From NCBI RefSeq assembly GCF_014841215.1, contig NZ_JACYTR010000020.1, positions 1-64,000 of the forward strand: a DNA stretch of 64,000 nucleotides, written 5' to 3'. Below the pieces are notes generated by a model. The model had not been told where the DNA came from. It did not search any database and saw only the letters and a program-made list of their open reading frames with translations. Below are positions 1 through 8,641 of the stretch, one piece after another (position 1 is the stretch's first letter; each line of letters begins with the position of its first letter). The stretch comes from Pseudomarimonas arenosa (GTDB lineage Bacteria > Pseudomonadota > Gammaproteobacteria > Xanthomonadales > Xanthomonadaceae). A program made the position numbers and the translations under genes.

Positions 1-260
1 GAAAAGCGGATTTCGACCTACTCTGAGGCCCCACTGGCCCGGGGCGATAGGGTAGACCTCCACTGACGGCGAGCCGCCAGGGAGGGCAGAGTTCAGAAAA
101 CCGATGGGTATTTCAGCGGCCTGCTAGCCCGGAGATCTTGCGGGCGTAGCGTGAGTTTTATGGACCGATTGCGGGCGTTGCTTCTCGCCCAAGTGGGCCC
201 AGCTCTGGGCTCGTCGCGCCTTGCTCTCGGTCCAACCGCGCCCCTCACGAAGTATCCGGG
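1..260. other. Left edge without recognisable gene
   Basis: No credible coding region is seen between the window edge and the stop codon of the GNAT gene. The open frames here have arginine- and cysteine-rich translations typical of out-of-frame GC-rich DNA. The stretch could hold the end of a transcript from outside the window. Confidence 0.5.
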
Positions 261-893
261 CTAGCCATGGGGGTTGGAGGCGGGAGCGGAGGGAACCAGC
301 TGCTTCACATAGTGAATGGTTCCATCGCATGGCTCGGAGCGGTCGAGAAGAAAACCTGTCTTTGTAACCAGACCGCGCATGGCAGCATTTTCGCGAGACA
401 CAGAGCAAACCATTCGTTGAGTGCCGCGACGCCTTGCGCAGGCGACTAGGCGCTGGAGCAGCAATCGCCCCAGGCCGCGATGCTTCAGATCGGACCTGAC
501 AACAATTCCGCAGACAGCCTCGATGTTGTCTTCTGTAGAGACCGCATTGGCAGTGGCGACGATCTCAAGCAACCCGGTGGCATCCAACAGCAAGGCAATC
601 AGCCAAACCTCGGTGGCACTCGCGGGGCTTAGCATGCGCTGCCTGTCGGCCGTCGAAATGCAGCTGAGCTGGCTATGGAAGCGCGATTGAAGATCGTTTG
701 CCTCCAGGCGCGCAAAAAATGCTTGATGGCGAATCTCGTCAACCGGCGCAATGGGACGGATCAAGAGTGCGTGGCCGCGCCAATTCACCGTGTCAGTGAC
801 CGCAACGGAAGGCTCGAAATCTCTCCTAAGAGCTGTTCTTTGCGGCCCGCCCAAGGTCGAGACACGGGTGACGGATTGGGAACGGATTTGCAT
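261..893 (-). CDS. GNAT-family N-acetyltransferase, like the C-terminal domain of Pat
   Basis: This is a 210-residue protein with one GNAT fold, expected to move an acetyl group from acetyl-CoA to an amine. The acetyl-CoA loop is visible as RSDLKHRGLGRLLLQRL at about residues 133-149. An earlier LLIRPIAPVDEIRHQAFFARL stretch is typical of the GNAT domain that sits at the end of Pat/YfiQ acyl-CoA synthetase-like protein acetyltransferases. Here the large synthetase part is absent, so this is a stand-alone domain or a remnant. The first 40 or so residues are not recognisable and the true start could lie further in. The substrate is unknown. The gene has no close partner: the nearest gene diverges from it beyond a 280-base gap. 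Confidence 0.75.
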   Translation of the reverse strand: MQIRSQSVTRVSTLGGPQRTALRRDFEPSVAVTDTVNWRGHALLIRPIAPVDEIRHQAFFARLEANDLQSRFHSQLSCISTADRQRMLSPASATEVWLIALLLDATGLLEIVATANAVSTEDNIEAVCGIVVRSDLKHRGLGRLLLQRLVACARRRGTQRMVCSVSRENAAMRGLVTKTGFLLDRSEPCDGTIHYVKQLVPSAPASNPHG

Positions 894-1177
894 AGCCTGT
901 TAACTGCCGTAAGTTGACTAACCACTGTGCTAAGTGTGTCGGGGGATGACGACGGTTGTCTGTCTGCTTCCGAACCAAGCGCCAATCGTCACCAATCAAC
1001 GAGAACGGATCAGCGGACAGGGCATTTCCCAGAGCCTATCGCTGTTTGTCTGCTAGCGCACCGAAGGCCGGGGGCGAGGTGCCCATACTTGTCAGAACAG
1101 AAAAGTTGACGGTCCACGCCCGTCCCCCAGATCCACCACGTTCTGGGCAACCACTCACACCACGGGAGTTAGTTTTC

Positions 1178-1330
1178 ATGAACATTCAGTTAAGCCTTGC
1201 CCCCATCATTGCGTTGATCGCCGGCATTTTGATCCTCGTTCGGCCAAAACTCCTCAACTACATCGTCGCGATTTATCTGATCGTGATTGGCATTCTGGGC
1301 CTGGTGGGTGGTAGCGGAGGCTGGCGATGA
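1178..1330 (+). CDS. Small membrane protein, DUF3096 type
   Basis: This 50-residue protein is almost entirely two hydrophobic helices (about residues 5-21 and 27-44) separated by an RPK turn and ending in a Gly-rich tail. That is the pattern of the DUF3096 family, whose role is unknown. The frame stays open upstream, but the ATG at 1178 is the only start that gives the family length. The CACGGGAGTT just before it may serve as ribosome binding site. Its stop overlaps the next start as ATGA, so the two genes are probably translated together. Such tiny membrane proteins often sit beside CsbD-type stress genes, as here. Confidence 0.75.
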   Translation: MNIQLSLAPIIALIAGILILVRPKLLNYIVAIYLIVIGILGLVGGSGGWR

Positions 1331-1845
1331 ACGCCCTACTCGATGCTGTCTGCAATGAGCCGGGCGTTGAACGGTCCGCAAGCGATTCACGATCCCGTCG
1401 CGGGTGGCCCTCCGGCTTCCGCTATGCAAAGTCACCGCTGCTGCTGCTTAGCACGGCAGTGATCTGTGCCTGCAGCGTGTCCTACCGACCGGTTCAGGAG
1501 TCCAGCTTTGATCGTTTGGTTAATGAGGGATGCGCACGAAAGGGCGACCGGTTCGCGGTGACCGCACAGGTCAACAGCGCCACTCGAGAGACCATCGTTC
1601 TCTGGGATGGTTACGACGGTGCTCGCACCGTAGCCGTCCGCTTGCCCGAAGAGGGATTCGGTTCGCGGCTGAAGGGTGTGATCGGCAAGACGAAATATGA
1701 GCTGGGGGTCGAGCGATTAAACGAACTTCGGGCAAGCGGTGCGCCAGTCGAGTTCACCATGCGCTGCGAGGGTGTCGATCAAGCACCGGCCACCGACAGA
1801 TTCAGTTACATGGAGAATGGCAACCGCGTGCACTTTGAGTATTGA
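1327..1845 (+). CDS. Hypothetical exported protein, probable lipoprotein
   Basis: The family is not recognised. The 172-residue product has a long polar N-terminal stretch of about 35 residues, then KSPLLLLSTAVICACS, which looks like a lipoprotein signal peptide with a cysteine at its end. The remainder is a soluble domain with two more cysteines (in NEGCARKG and FTMRCEGVD) that could form a disulfide in the periplasm. The start overlaps the DUF3096 stop by four bases, and no other start lies closer to the hydrophobic segment, so the long n-region is odd but probably real. A poor fit to the classical lipobox leaves doubt whether it is lipidated or simply secreted. Confidence 0.6.
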   Translation: MNALLDAVCNEPGVERSASDSRSRRGWPSGFRYAKSPLLLLSTAVICACSVSYRPVQESSFDRLVNEGCARKGDRFAVTAQVNSATRETIVLWDGYDGARTVAVRLPEEGFGSRLKGVIGKTKYELGVERLNELRASGAPVEFTMRCEGVDQAPATDRFSYMENGNRVHFEY

Positions 1846-2056
1846 CGGTTGACTGTTCGCTGACGGCTTTCCGCAGTGCGCATTGGCTGGACGAGTCAGC
1901 TCGCCGCTTCGCCATCCCGTCGCAGGACGGGATCAGTCTTTCAACAACCTTGCGGGTCGCCGAGAATTTGCGTCTTTCTGGTGCACACAGAAATCACGCG
2001 CCACCTGCTCACTCGACTACAGGTGACGCGAGAGTCGATCAGAATTGCTTCGCTTT

Positions 2057-2260
2057 TTAACTTTCGTTCTGCTTTTCGAACTTGGCCAACTGCGATTCGG
2101 CCTCGTCCTTGCTGATTCCGTACGACTCTTGAATCTTGCCCAGAAGTTCAACCCGCTTTCCGTCAATGACGTCGAGCTGATCGTCGGTCAACTTACCCCA
2201 TTGGGTCTGTACTTTGCCTTTGAACTGTTTCCAGTTGCCTTTCACGATGTCCCAGTTCAT
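2057..2260 (-). CDS. CsbD family stress protein
   Basis: The 67-residue hydrophilic protein begins MNWDIVKGNWKQFKGKVQ and continues WGKLTDDQLDVIDGKR, the signature of CsbD/YjbJ proteins. These are small, abundant and induced by general, osmotic or stationary-phase stress; their biochemical role is unknown. The length is the usual one. An AGGA ribosome binding site lies about seven bases before the ATG. The gene stands alone between two gene-free stretches. Confidence 0.93.
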   Translation of the reverse strand: MNWDIVKGNWKQFKGKVQTQWGKLTDDQLDVIDGKRVELLGKIQESYGISKDEAESQLAKFEKQNES

Positions 2261-2643
2261 ATCTAGTCCTTGTCAGAAGTCGCCAGTTAAGAAGACGCAG
2301 CATTGAGAATGCGATTGGACTCCGCACCGCGGCTCTGTGGCTGGCGCGGCTCAGGCCGGGGGCACGAAGTCAAACCAGGATAGCGATGAGACGAAACGCC
2401 GTCGGTGCGCTGGCGCACCTCGGATTCTCCGACTAGCCCTTTGGAGTGCTGACGCTATCGCTGTCGCGCCGGTTGATCGCAGTAATCAGGGTGTCCGATC
2501 CCTCGCAATCCAGCGTCATTTCTCAACCGCCCAGAATCTCACGGCTGGAGCGAGCTTTACCCTCGCCTTCCGTGCGCCAGACTGCGCGCTCGGGCGGGGT
2601 TGCTGTTGATGGCCAGCGCTGAAACCGTAGATCGATTGACCAG
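2261..2643. other. Gene-free stretch
   Basis: This stretch of roughly 380 bases holds no recognised gene. It should carry the promoter of the CsbD gene, which is read leftward, and the end of the lmo0937-type gene on the same strand. No clear hairpin terminator or known repeat was found. Confidence 0.45.
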
Positions 2644-2790
2644 CTAGATCCGCTCGCCTCGAGCCAGACGAAGCACGATGATCACCAGGGCGACTACCAG
2701 AAGGATGTGAATAAAGCCACCCATCGTGTATGACGACACCAAGCCCAAAATCCAAAGAACGAGCAGGACGACGGCGATGGTCTGCAGCAT
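2644..2790 (-). CDS. lmo0937-type small membrane protein (DUF5670-like)
   Basis: This 48-residue frame begins MLQTIAVVLLVLWILGLVSS, continues with a YTMGGFIHILLVVALVIIVL segment and ends RLARGERI. It has two membrane helices linked by a short Gly-containing turn, the pattern of the lmo0937/DUF5670 family of unknown function, seen in many proteobacteria beside CsbD-like stress genes. A longer open frame on the same strand in another phase covers the site but has no recognisable content. With the DUF3096 and CsbD genes it forms a loose group of small stress or envelope proteins left of the nar operon. Confidence 0.75.
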   Translation of the reverse strand: MLQTIAVVLLVLWILGLVSSYTMGGFIHILLVVALVIIVLRLARGERI

Positions 2791-3036
2791 GATACGAACT
2801 CCAAATTGATCGAGGCCCGTTGCGCATTTGCAACAGACCGGATGTCCAAGATGTGCCGTCGCCTTGGTCGGGTCTGTTCGTTGGCGAACTCAATACGCGC
2901 CGCGCGCTGAGCCTGGGCCACAGAAAAGTCTTACCGATGCCCTTGGCTCGGCCCCGGGCGGCCTCTGCCATTGAGCCCCCCTCGTCTCTCGAGCACTCAG
3001 CCGGACGAGACAGCACGCACAGAAGATCGCACTCGA

Positions 3037-3050
3037 TTGATCTAGATCAG
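3037..3050 (+). promoter_or_regulatory. FNR/ANR-like binding site, upstream copy
   Basis: The sequence TTGATCTAGATCAG differs from the FNR-family consensus TTGAT-N4-ATCAA at one position. Its centre is 40 bases upstream of a second, weaker copy and 173.5 bases upstream of the narK start. FNR-type regulators switch on nitrate respiration under low oxygen, so the position fits. Binding is inferred from sequence only. Confidence 0.65.
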
Positions 3051-3076
3051 CCCGGGCGAACGTCGGCTCGTCACAT

Positions 3077-3125
3077 TTGACTTAAGTCAGTGTGGCGGCA
3101 ATCCGCCACGCAGATCATGGCCCCA
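3077..3125 (+). promoter_or_regulatory. Candidate FNR-dependent promoter of the nar operon
   Basis: The box TTGACTTAAGTCAG (3077-3090) is a weaker FNR-like palindrome centred at 3083.5. Placing it at -41.5, as in class II FNR promoters, puts transcription start at 3125 and the -10 element at 3113-3118. That hexamer reads GATCAT, four of six matches to TATAAT. The coincidence of box and -10 supports a real anaerobic promoter with about 92 bases of 5' leader. No NarL heptamer pair was identified with confidence. Confidence 0.5.
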
Positions 3126-3216
3126 TGCCGGCAGCCCGCGCCTGTTTCATCGACTCCCTAGCGCACGCTCTACGCCGCGGACTCCGGCCCCGACTCAACT
3201 CGTCAGGAGTTCGCAC

Positions 3217-4623
3217 ATGTCAGCCTCCGCCACACAGCCCATTCCAAACAGTGGCCCAGTCCTAGAGGACTGGCGCCCGGAAGACGCGCAGTTCTGGGAA
3301 ACCACCGGCAAACGCATCGCCAATCGCAATCTCGCCATCTCGATTCCGGCCCTGCTGCTGGCCTTTGCGGTGTGGATGATGTTCTCGGCGGTGACGGTCA
3401 GCCTGCCGAAGATCGGTTTCACCTTCAGCACCGATGAGCTGTTCTGGCTGGCCGCCTTGCCTGGCCTGTCGGGCGCCACCTTGCGCATCTTCTATAGCTT
3501 CATGATTCCGATTTTCGGCGGCCGGCGCTGGACCGCGATCTCCACCGCTTCGCTGATCATTCCGGCGGTGTGGCTGGGCTATGCGGTGCAGGATCCGAGC
3601 ACACCGTTCTGGCAGTTCGCCACCATCGCGGTGCTGGCCGGGCTTGGCGGCGGCAATTTCGCCTCGTCGATGTCGAACATCTCGTTCTTCTTCCCCAAGG
3701 CCAAGCAGGGCTATGCGTTGGGCATGAATGCGGGCCTGGGCAATGTCGGCGTCTCGGTGACCCAGTTCGTGATTCCCGCCGTCATCACCATGGGTTTGTT
3801 CGGCGCCATTGCCGGCAACCCGCAGACCACCGCCGACGGTCAAACCCTGTACCTGCAGAACGCCGGCTTTGTCTGGCTGCCGTTCCTGGTGGTGTGCACC
3901 TTTGCCGCCTGGTTCGGCATGAATGATCTGGTCAGCGCACGGTCTTCATTCTCCGATCAAGCAATTATCTTCAAGCGCAAGCACAACTGGTTGATGTGCT
4001 GGTTGTACATCGGCACGTTCGGCAGTTTTATCGGCTACTCGGCCGGCTTCCCGATGCTGATCAAGACCCAGTTTCCGGAAGTAAATGCACTTAGCTATGC
4101 GTTCCTCGGCCCTCTGGTCGGCGCGCTGTCAAGGCCCTTCGGCGGCTGGCTGTCGGACAAGCTCGGCGGCGCCTTCCTCACTTTCTGGGTGTTCCTGCTG
4201 ATGATCGCGGCGGTGTTCGGCGTGCTCTATTTCCTGCCCAGCGGCGCCAGCGGTGGCAACTTCGCCGCCTTCCTCGCCGCCTTCATGGCCCTGTTCGTGC
4301 TCACCGGCGTTGGCAATGCCAGCACCTTCCGCATGATCCCGATCATCTTCCGTACCCAGCAGGATCGCTGGAGCGCCCATTCCGATGCCGCTGGCAAGGC
4401 CGCCGCCACGCGCCAGGCAGGCATCGAATCGGCCGCGGTGATCGGTTTCAGCTCGGCCATCGGCGCCTACGGCGGCTTCTTCGTACCCAAGAGCTACGGC
4501 ACCTCGATCGCCCTCACCGGCGGCCCGGAAGCGGCGCTCTACACCTTCGTCGTGTTCTACGCCAGCTGCGTGCTGATCACCTGGTGGTGGTACTTCCGCA
4601 AGGGCGCCGAAGTTCCGTGTTGA
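3217..4623 (+). CDS. narK: Nitrate/nitrite transporter, NarK2 (E. coli NarK) type
   Basis: This 468-residue inner-membrane protein of the major facilitator superfamily has about 12 helices. It follows E. coli NarK closely: DWRPEDAQFWETTGKRIANRN at the N-terminus, SFMIPIFGGRRW in the first half, and the nitrate signature with GGGNFASSMSNISFFFPKAK at about residue 150. This type exchanges nitrite for nitrate and so feeds nitrate to the cytoplasmic active site of NarGHI. A CAGGAGT ribosome binding site lies six bases before the ATG. It is the first gene of the nar operon; a second, different NarK lies at the operon's other end. Confidence 0.95.
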   Translation: MSASATQPIPNSGPVLEDWRPEDAQFWETTGKRIANRNLAISIPALLLAFAVWMMFSAVTVSLPKIGFTFSTDELFWLAALPGLSGATLRIFYSFMIPIFGGRRWTAISTASLIIPAVWLGYAVQDPSTPFWQFATIAVLAGLGGGNFASSMSNISFFFPKAKQGYALGMNAGLGNVGVSVTQFVIPAVITMGLFGAIAGNPQTTADGQTLYLQNAGFVWLPFLVVCTFAAWFGMNDLVSARSSFSDQAIIFKRKHNWLMCWLYIGTFGSFIGYSAGFPMLIKTQFPEVNALSYAFLGPLVGALSRPFGGWLSDKLGGAFLTFWVFLLMIAAVFGVLYFLPSGASGGNFAAFLAAFMALFVLTGVGNASTFRMIPIIFRTQQDRWSAHSDAAGKAAATRQAGIESAAVIGFSSAIGAYGGFFVPKSYGTSIALTGGPEAALYTFVVFYASCVLITWWWYFRKGAEVPC

Positions 4624-4630
4624 GCGACGT

Positions 4631-4753
4631 GATTTGTGATTCGTGATTGGTGATTGGCAACCGCCACAGCGCCGCACGGACCACAACACATCGCCCCCAG
4701 AACTCGCGCACTCAACGCTCCAGCGAATCACTAATCACCAATCACGAATCACC
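4631..4753. repeat. Inverted repeat with GATTCGTGATTGGTGATTGG ends
   Basis: The narK-narG gap begins with GATTTGTGATTCGTGATTGG-type sequence and ends with its reverse complement (CACCAATCACGAATCACC, just before the narG ribosome binding site). About 65 unrelated bases lie between. The same paired motif flanks the start of argG near 61.7-61.8 kb, so this is a dispersed repeat family. The arms could pair into a long hairpin in the operon mRNA. Confidence 0.7.
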
Positions 4754-4764
4754 AGGAACCCGCC

Positions 4765-7700
4765 ATGAGCTACTTCCTAGATCGACTGAACTTCTTCAAG
4801 CCCGCTGACGAAAACTTCTCCGATGGCCATGGCGTTACTCAACAACAGGATCGTTCCTGGGAGAACGGTTATCGCGCGCGTTGGCAGCACGACAAGATCG
4901 TGCGTTCAACCCACGGTGTGAATTGCACTGGCTCATGCAGCTGGAAGATCTACGTCAAGAACGGCCTGGTTACCTGGGAAACCCAGCAGACCGACTACCC
5001 GCGCACCCGGCCTGATTTGCCGAATCACGAGCCGCGCGGTTGCCCGCGCGGCGCTAGCTACAGTTGGTATCTTTACTCGGCCAATCGACTGAAGCACCCG
5101 ATGATTCGCGGCGCCCTGCTCAAGCTGTGGCGCGAGGCACGCAAGAGCAGGGGGCCGGTCGACGCCTGGGCCAGCATCGTCGAAGACAGCGACAAGGCCA
5201 AGTCCTACAAGAGCAAGCGTGGCATGGGTGGTTTCGTACGCGTGCGCTGGGACGAGGCCAATGAACTGATCGCTGCCTCGAATATCTACACCGCGAAAAA
5301 GTTTGGCCCGGATCGGGTGATCGGCTTTTCGCCGATTCCGGCCATGTCGATGGTCAGTTATGCCGCCGGTGCGCGCTATCTCTCGCTGTTCGGCGGCGCC
5401 TGCCTCAGCTTCTATGATTGGTACTGCGATTTACCGCCGGCCAGCCCGCAGGTCTGGGGCGAGCAGACCGATGTGCCGGAATCGGCCGATTGGTACAACA
5501 GCCGCTACATCATCGCCTGGGGCTCCAACGTTCCGCAGACCCGCACGCCGGATGCGCACTTCTTCACCGAAGCCAAGTACAACGGCACCAAGACGGTGGC
5601 CATCACCCCGGATTACTCCGAGGTGGCGAAACTCTGTGATAACTGGCTGCACCCCAAGCAAGGCACCGACGCTGCCCTGGCGATGGCGTTTGGCCACGTC
5701 GCCCTACGCGAATTCCATCTGGATAATCCGTCGGACTACTTCGTCGACTATGTCCGCCAGTACAGCGACATGCCTCTGCTGGTGATGCTCGACAAGCGTG
5801 CCAATGGCAGCTTCGAAGCCGGTCGTTTTCTGCGCGCGAGCGATCTTGGTGGACTGGGCGAATCGAACAACCCCGAGTGGAAAACACTGAGTTTCGACCA
5901 GCTGAGCGATGAGCTAACTGTTCCCAATGGCTCGGTCGGTTTTCGTTGGGGCGAACAGGGCAAATGGAATATCGAGGAGAAGAACAGTCAGGGTCAGGAG
6001 ACCCGACTGCGGTTGACCCTGGCCGACCAGCACGACGAGATGGTTTCAGTATCGATGCCCTATTTCGGCGGCATCGAGCACGAGAAATGGACCGCAAACA
6101 AGCAGCAGGATGTGCTGCAGCGCAACGTCCCGGCCCGCAAGCTTCGCCTGGCGGACGGTAGCGACGCCCATGTCGCCACCGTCTACGACTTGACCTTGGC
6201 CCAGTATGGATTGGACCGTGGCTTTGGCGGCAGCTTCGTGGCCAAGAGCTACGACGACAACGTGCCGGGCACGCCGGCCTGGGCGGAGAGCATTACCGGT
6301 GTGCCGCGCGCCGAGATCATCCGCATCGGCCGCGAATTCGCCCGCACTGCGCACAAGACCCGTGGGCGCTCGATGATCATCGTCGGCGCGGCGATGAACC
6401 ACTGGTATCACAACGACATGAACTACCGCGGGCTGATCAACCTGCTGGTGATGTGCGGCTGCATCGGCCAAACCGGTGGCGGCTGGGCGCACTATGTTGG
6501 CCAGGAAAAGCTGCGCCCGCAGTCGGGCTGGCTGCCGCTGGCCTTCGGCCTCGACTGGAGCCGGCCGCCACGACACATGAATGGCACCAGCTTCTGGTAT
6601 TTCAATTCTTCGCAGTGGCGTTACGAGAAACTCGGTGTTGAGGAGATTCTCTCCCCGCTGGCCGATCCGAAGAAGTACCAGGGTTCGTTGGTCGATTTCA
6701 ATCTGCGCGCGATACGCATGGGTTGGCTGCCCTCAGCACCGCAGCTCAACATGAATCCGTTCCAGTTCACCCGTGATGCCGCCAAAGCCGGCAAGGAAGC
6801 GATTCCGCACGCGGTGGAGAGCTTCAAGAATGGCTCGCTGGATTTCGCTTTCGCCGATCCCGACGCACCGGAGAATTTCCCGCGCAATCTGTTTATCTGG
6901 CGCAGCAACTTGCTCGGCAGTTCGGGCAAGGGTCATGAGTACATGTTGAAGCACCTGCTGGGCACCCGCAACGGTTTGCAGGGCAAGGATCTTGGCGAAC
7001 GTGGTCAGTCCAAGCCGATGGAAGTGAAATGGCGTGATCCGGCGCCGGAAGGCAAGCTCGACCTGCTGGTGACCCTCGACTTCCGCATGTGCACCACCGC
7101 ACTGTATTCCGATGTGGTGCTGCCGACCGCCACCTGGTATGAGAAGAACGATCTCAATACCTCGGACATGCATCCTTTCATCCATCCGCTGTCGAAAGCG
7201 GTAGACCCGGCCTGGGAGGCACGCAGCGACTGGGACATCTTCAAGGGCATTGCGAAGAAGGTCAGCGAAGTGGCGCCGGGGGTACTCGGTGTTGAGCAGG
7301 ATCTGGTCCTGGTACCGACCCTGCACGACACCCCGAATGAAATCTCCATGCCGTTTGCGGTCACCGACTGGAAGAAAGGCGAATGCGAGCCGATTCCGGG
7401 CAGGACGATGCCTGCGATGGTGGTGGTCGAGCGCGACTATCCCAACCTGTATAAGAAGTTCACCTCACTCGGCCCCCTGCTCGACAAACTCGGCAACTGG
7501 GGCAAGGGCCTAGTCTGGAACACCCAGGACGAAATCGACTTCCTGGCCGACCTCAATCATCGGGTGACCGAACCCGGCATCAGCCAGGGCCGACCGAAGA
7601 TCGAGACCGCGATCGATGCTGCCGAAGTCATCCTGCATCTCGCACCGGAAACCAATGGCCATGTTGCGGTCAAAGCCTGGGAATCACTAGGCAAGTTCAC

Positions 7701-8508
7701 TGGCCGCGAGCACACGCATCTTGCCGTTGGTAAGGAACACGAGGCGATTCGCTTCCGCGATGTACAGGCGCAGCCACGCAAGATCATCAGCTCGCCGGTG
7801 TGGTCGGGTCTGGAAGACGAACACGTCAGCTACAACGCCGGCTACACCAATGTGCACGAACTGATCCCGTGGCGCACTCTGACCGGCCGGCAGCAGTTCT
7901 ACCAGGATCACGAGTGGATGCGCGCCTTCGGCGAAGGCCTGATGGGCTATCGCCCACCGGTCACTACCAAGACCATTCACCCGATCCTCGGCAAGAAGCC
8001 GAACGGCAACAAAGAGATCGTGCTGAACTGGATTACCCCGCATCAAAAATGGGGCATTCACAGCACCTACAGCGACAACCTGTTGATGCAGACCCTGTCA
8101 CGTGGCGGACCGATCGTCTGGTTAAGCGAGACCGATGCCAAAGAGGCCGGGATCGAAGACAACGACTGGATCGAGCTATTCAACGTCAACGGCGCCATTG
8201 CCGCGCGTGCGGTGGTGAGTCAACGCGTGATGTCCGGCATGGCGATGATGTACCACGCCCAGGAACGCATCATCAACACGCCAGGGTCGGAAATCAGTGG
8301 CACCCGCGGTGGTATCCACAACTCGGTGACCCGGGTGGTGGTCAAGCCGACCCACATGATCGGCGGCTACGCCCAGCTTAGCTACGGCTTCAACTATTAC
8401 GGCACCACCGGCACCAACCGCGACGAGTTCGTGATCGTGCGCAAGATGAAGAAGGTGGATTGGCTGGATGGGGAGGCAGTGCCGGCGGATGCGGAGGTAG
8501 AGCGATGA
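4765..8508 (+). CDS. narG: Respiratory nitrate reductase, alpha subunit
   Basis: The product is 1,247 residues, the same length as E. coli NarG. It carries the molybdenum bis-MGD cofactor and reduces nitrate to nitrite on the cytoplasmic face of the membrane. The FS0 cluster ligands His50, Cys54, Cys58 and Cys93 fall at the numbers known for E. coli, and the Mo ligand Asp lies in YDWYCDLPPASP near residue 222. It has no Tat signal of the periplasmic type, only the short NarG N-terminal segment. AGGAACCCGCC precedes the ATG. It forms NarGHI with the next genes and needs NarJ for cofactor insertion. Confidence 0.98.
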   Translation: MSYFLDRLNFFKPADENFSDGHGVTQQQDRSWENGYRARWQHDKIVRSTHGVNCTGSCSWKIYVKNGLVTWETQQTDYPRTRPDLPNHEPRGCPRGASYSWYLYSANRLKHPMIRGALLKLWREARKSRGPVDAWASIVEDSDKAKSYKSKRGMGGFVRVRWDEANELIAASNIYTAKKFGPDRVIGFSPIPAMSMVSYAAGARYLSLFGGACLSFYDWYCDLPPASPQVWGEQTDVPESADWYNSRYIIAWGSNVPQTRTPDAHFFTEAKYNGTKTVAITPDYSEVAKLCDNWLHPKQGTDAALAMAFGHVALREFHLDNPSDYFVDYVRQYSDMPLLVMLDKRANGSFEAGRFLRASDLGGLGESNNPEWKTLSFDQLSDELTVPNGSVGFRWGEQGKWNIEEKNSQGQETRLRLTLADQHDEMVSVSMPYFGGIEHEKWTANKQQDVLQRNVPARKLRLADGSDAHVATVYDLTLAQYGLDRGFGGSFVAKSYDDNVPGTPAWAESITGVPRAEIIRIGREFARTAHKTRGRSMIIVGAAMNHWYHNDMNYRGLINLLVMCGCIGQTGGGWAHYVGQEKLRPQSGWLPLAFGLDWSRPPRHMNGTSFWYFNSSQWRYEKLGVEEILSPLADPKKYQGSLVDFNLRAIRMGWLPSAPQLNMNPFQFTRDAAKAGKEAIPHAVESFKNGSLDFAFADPDAPENFPRNLFIWRSNLLGSSGKGHEYMLKHLLGTRNGLQGKDLGERGQSKPMEVKWRDPAPEGKLDLLVTLDFRMCTTALYSDVVLPTATWYEKNDLNTSDMHPFIHPLSKAVDPAWEARSDWDIFKGIAKKVSEVAPGVLGVEQDLVLVPTLHDTPNEISMPFAVTDWKKGECEPIPGRTMPAMVVVERDYPNLYKKFTSLGPLLDKLGNWGKGLVWNTQDEIDFLADLNHRVTEPGISQGRPKIETAIDAAEVILHLAPETNGHVAVKAWESLGKFTGREHTHLAVGKEHEAIRFRDVQAQPRKIISSPVWSGLEDEHVSYNAGYTNVHELIPWRTLTGRQQFYQDHEWMRAFGEGLMGYRPPVTTKTIHPILGKKPNGNKEIVLNWITPHQKWGIHSTYSDNLLMQTLSRGGPIVWLSETDAKEAGIEDNDWIELFNVNGAIAARAVVSQRVMSGMAMMYHAQERIINTPGSEISGTRGGIHNSVTRVVVKPTHMIGGYAQLSYGFNYYGTTGTNRDEFVIVRKMKKVDWLDGEAVPADAEVER

Positions 8509-8538
8509 GTCGGACTAAGCCGTCGGAAACCGCCCCGC

Positions 8539-8618
8539 CGTCATCCCGGCAAGAGCCGGGATCCAGTTTGCTCTTCTTTTCCTATCCAAGGTGGATCCCG
8601 GCGTTCGCCGGGATGACG
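8539..8618. repeat. CCGGGATCC-type palindromic element between narG and narH
   Basis: GTCATCCCGGCAAGAGCCGG at the left is mirrored by GGCGTTCGCCGGGATGAC at the right, with inner GGATCCAG/TGGATCC arms, so the whole element can fold on itself. This repeat type is scattered in many proteobacterial genomes. Its translation gives the familiar IPAFAGMT and MDPGVRRDD strings, which is why the open frames of narG's tail and narH appear to extend through it. It sits inside an operon and could affect mRNA stability. Confidence 0.8.
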
Positions 8619-8641
8619 AAAACAATTGTCGAGGTGACCCA

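Noticed and set aside
8591-8641. Upstream start for narH
   Set aside because: The extra residues MDPGVRRDDEN come from the repeat, and cluster cysteine numbering matches E. coli only from 8642.
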